In this document: in pieces, positions 63,791 through 64,000 of the stretch | How the letters are laid out: each line of letters opens with the position of its first letter | How positions within the stretch are numbered: the first letter of the stretch is position 1 | Assembly: GCA_963377175.1 (NCBI GenBank) | Contig: CAUJNA010002746.1 | Coordinates: forward strand, 122,370 to 186,369 | Reading direction: 5' to 3' | From: Effrenium voratum | Taxonomy: Eukaryota; Sar; Dinophyceae; Suessiales; Symbiodiniaceae | DNA: 64,000 nucleotides | Notes under the pieces: generated by a model | Databases searched by the model: none | Seen by the model: only the letters and a program-made list of their open reading frames with translations | Told to the model about the DNA's origin: nothing | Position numbers and translations under genes: made by a program

Positions 63791-64000
63791 ACTTTGGCCT
63801 TGCTCTTGACTGACTTCTCAAGGTGAGAGGCTAATCCTTTTTGCCAAGCCAGAAGGAATCCATTCAATTCCCCTACTCGAGGTTTGGCCACCTTGCATCC
63901 CTCTTTGTGATAGAGCCATAGGGCCGAATGCCCCGCAACATCGCTCGTTGGGCCAATGGCATGTTTGCCGGGAGCGACGCCAAAAGGAAGGTAAGGAATG

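Overview
The window looks like nuclear DNA of a dinoflagellate. The signs are two retroelements of types common in dinoflagellate genomes (a Ty1/copia element and a decayed reverse-transcriptase/RNase H element), very long simple repeats, short exon-like coding patches scattered through long non-coding DNA, and several families of short inverted-repeat elements, one of which looks like an introner family. No spliced-leader relic was found, so the lineage (Symbiodiniaceae, Polarella, Prorocentrum or another) cannot be settled from this sequence.

Layout. Positions 1-6820 hold a Ty1/copia retrotransposon on the minus strand: gag, nucleocapsid, protease, integrase and the first part of reverse transcriptase. 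It runs off the left edge before RNase H and the 3' LTR. A primer-binding site and the inner end of the 5' LTR lie near 6801-6822. The pol half is open. The gag-to-connector half needs five frame changes, all in the same direction.

From about 8 kb to the right edge, almost every believable coding patch is on the plus strand. Each is short (about 45-290 bp), GC-rich, preceded by an AG acceptor and usually followed by a GT donor. Neighbouring patches agree in codon phase at 20.1, 47.4, 49.3-49.9, 50.3-51.1, 56.2-56.6, 57.5-57.8 and 63.1-63.8 kb. I read this as one or a few large plus-strand genes with many introns, but I cannot link all exons or name a product. Recognisable content is limited: coiled-coil-like segments, a proline-rich exon, one EF-hand-like exon, one hydrophobic exon, and a short module around Q-[DE]-W-[IV]-E-x-R-[IL]-G-G-E that occurs four times (10.3, 16.9, 24.5 and 38.0 kb).

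The introns are filled with short repeats. Family 1 (about 55-110 bp) starts near TGTGTCTTTTTTGAGGG, carries a hairpin of the form GGTTT-NNAAGG-GAAACC and often ends near CCCCTATTTTNAGACACA. One 57-bp copy coincides exactly with a GT-AG intron at 57629-57685. Family 2 is MITE-like with perfect 15-bp ends at 60253-60344. Family 3 has ends CAAGCCACTACCC. A separate 0.9-kb element at 11730-12651 has roughly 35-bp inverted ends around tandem repeats.

Other landmarks are a decayed FFDD-type reverse transcriptase with RNase H-like remains at about 34.5-36.05 kb, a 0.85-kb (GCAA)n array at 21.24-22.09 kb, a 0.77-kb TTG/CTG array at 14.08-14.85 kb, a three-part minisatellite complex at 42.95-45.08 kb and an AT-rich island with a near-perfect palindrome at about 31.95-32.03 kb. 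Functional calls outside the retroelements are tentative because splice sites were read by eye.
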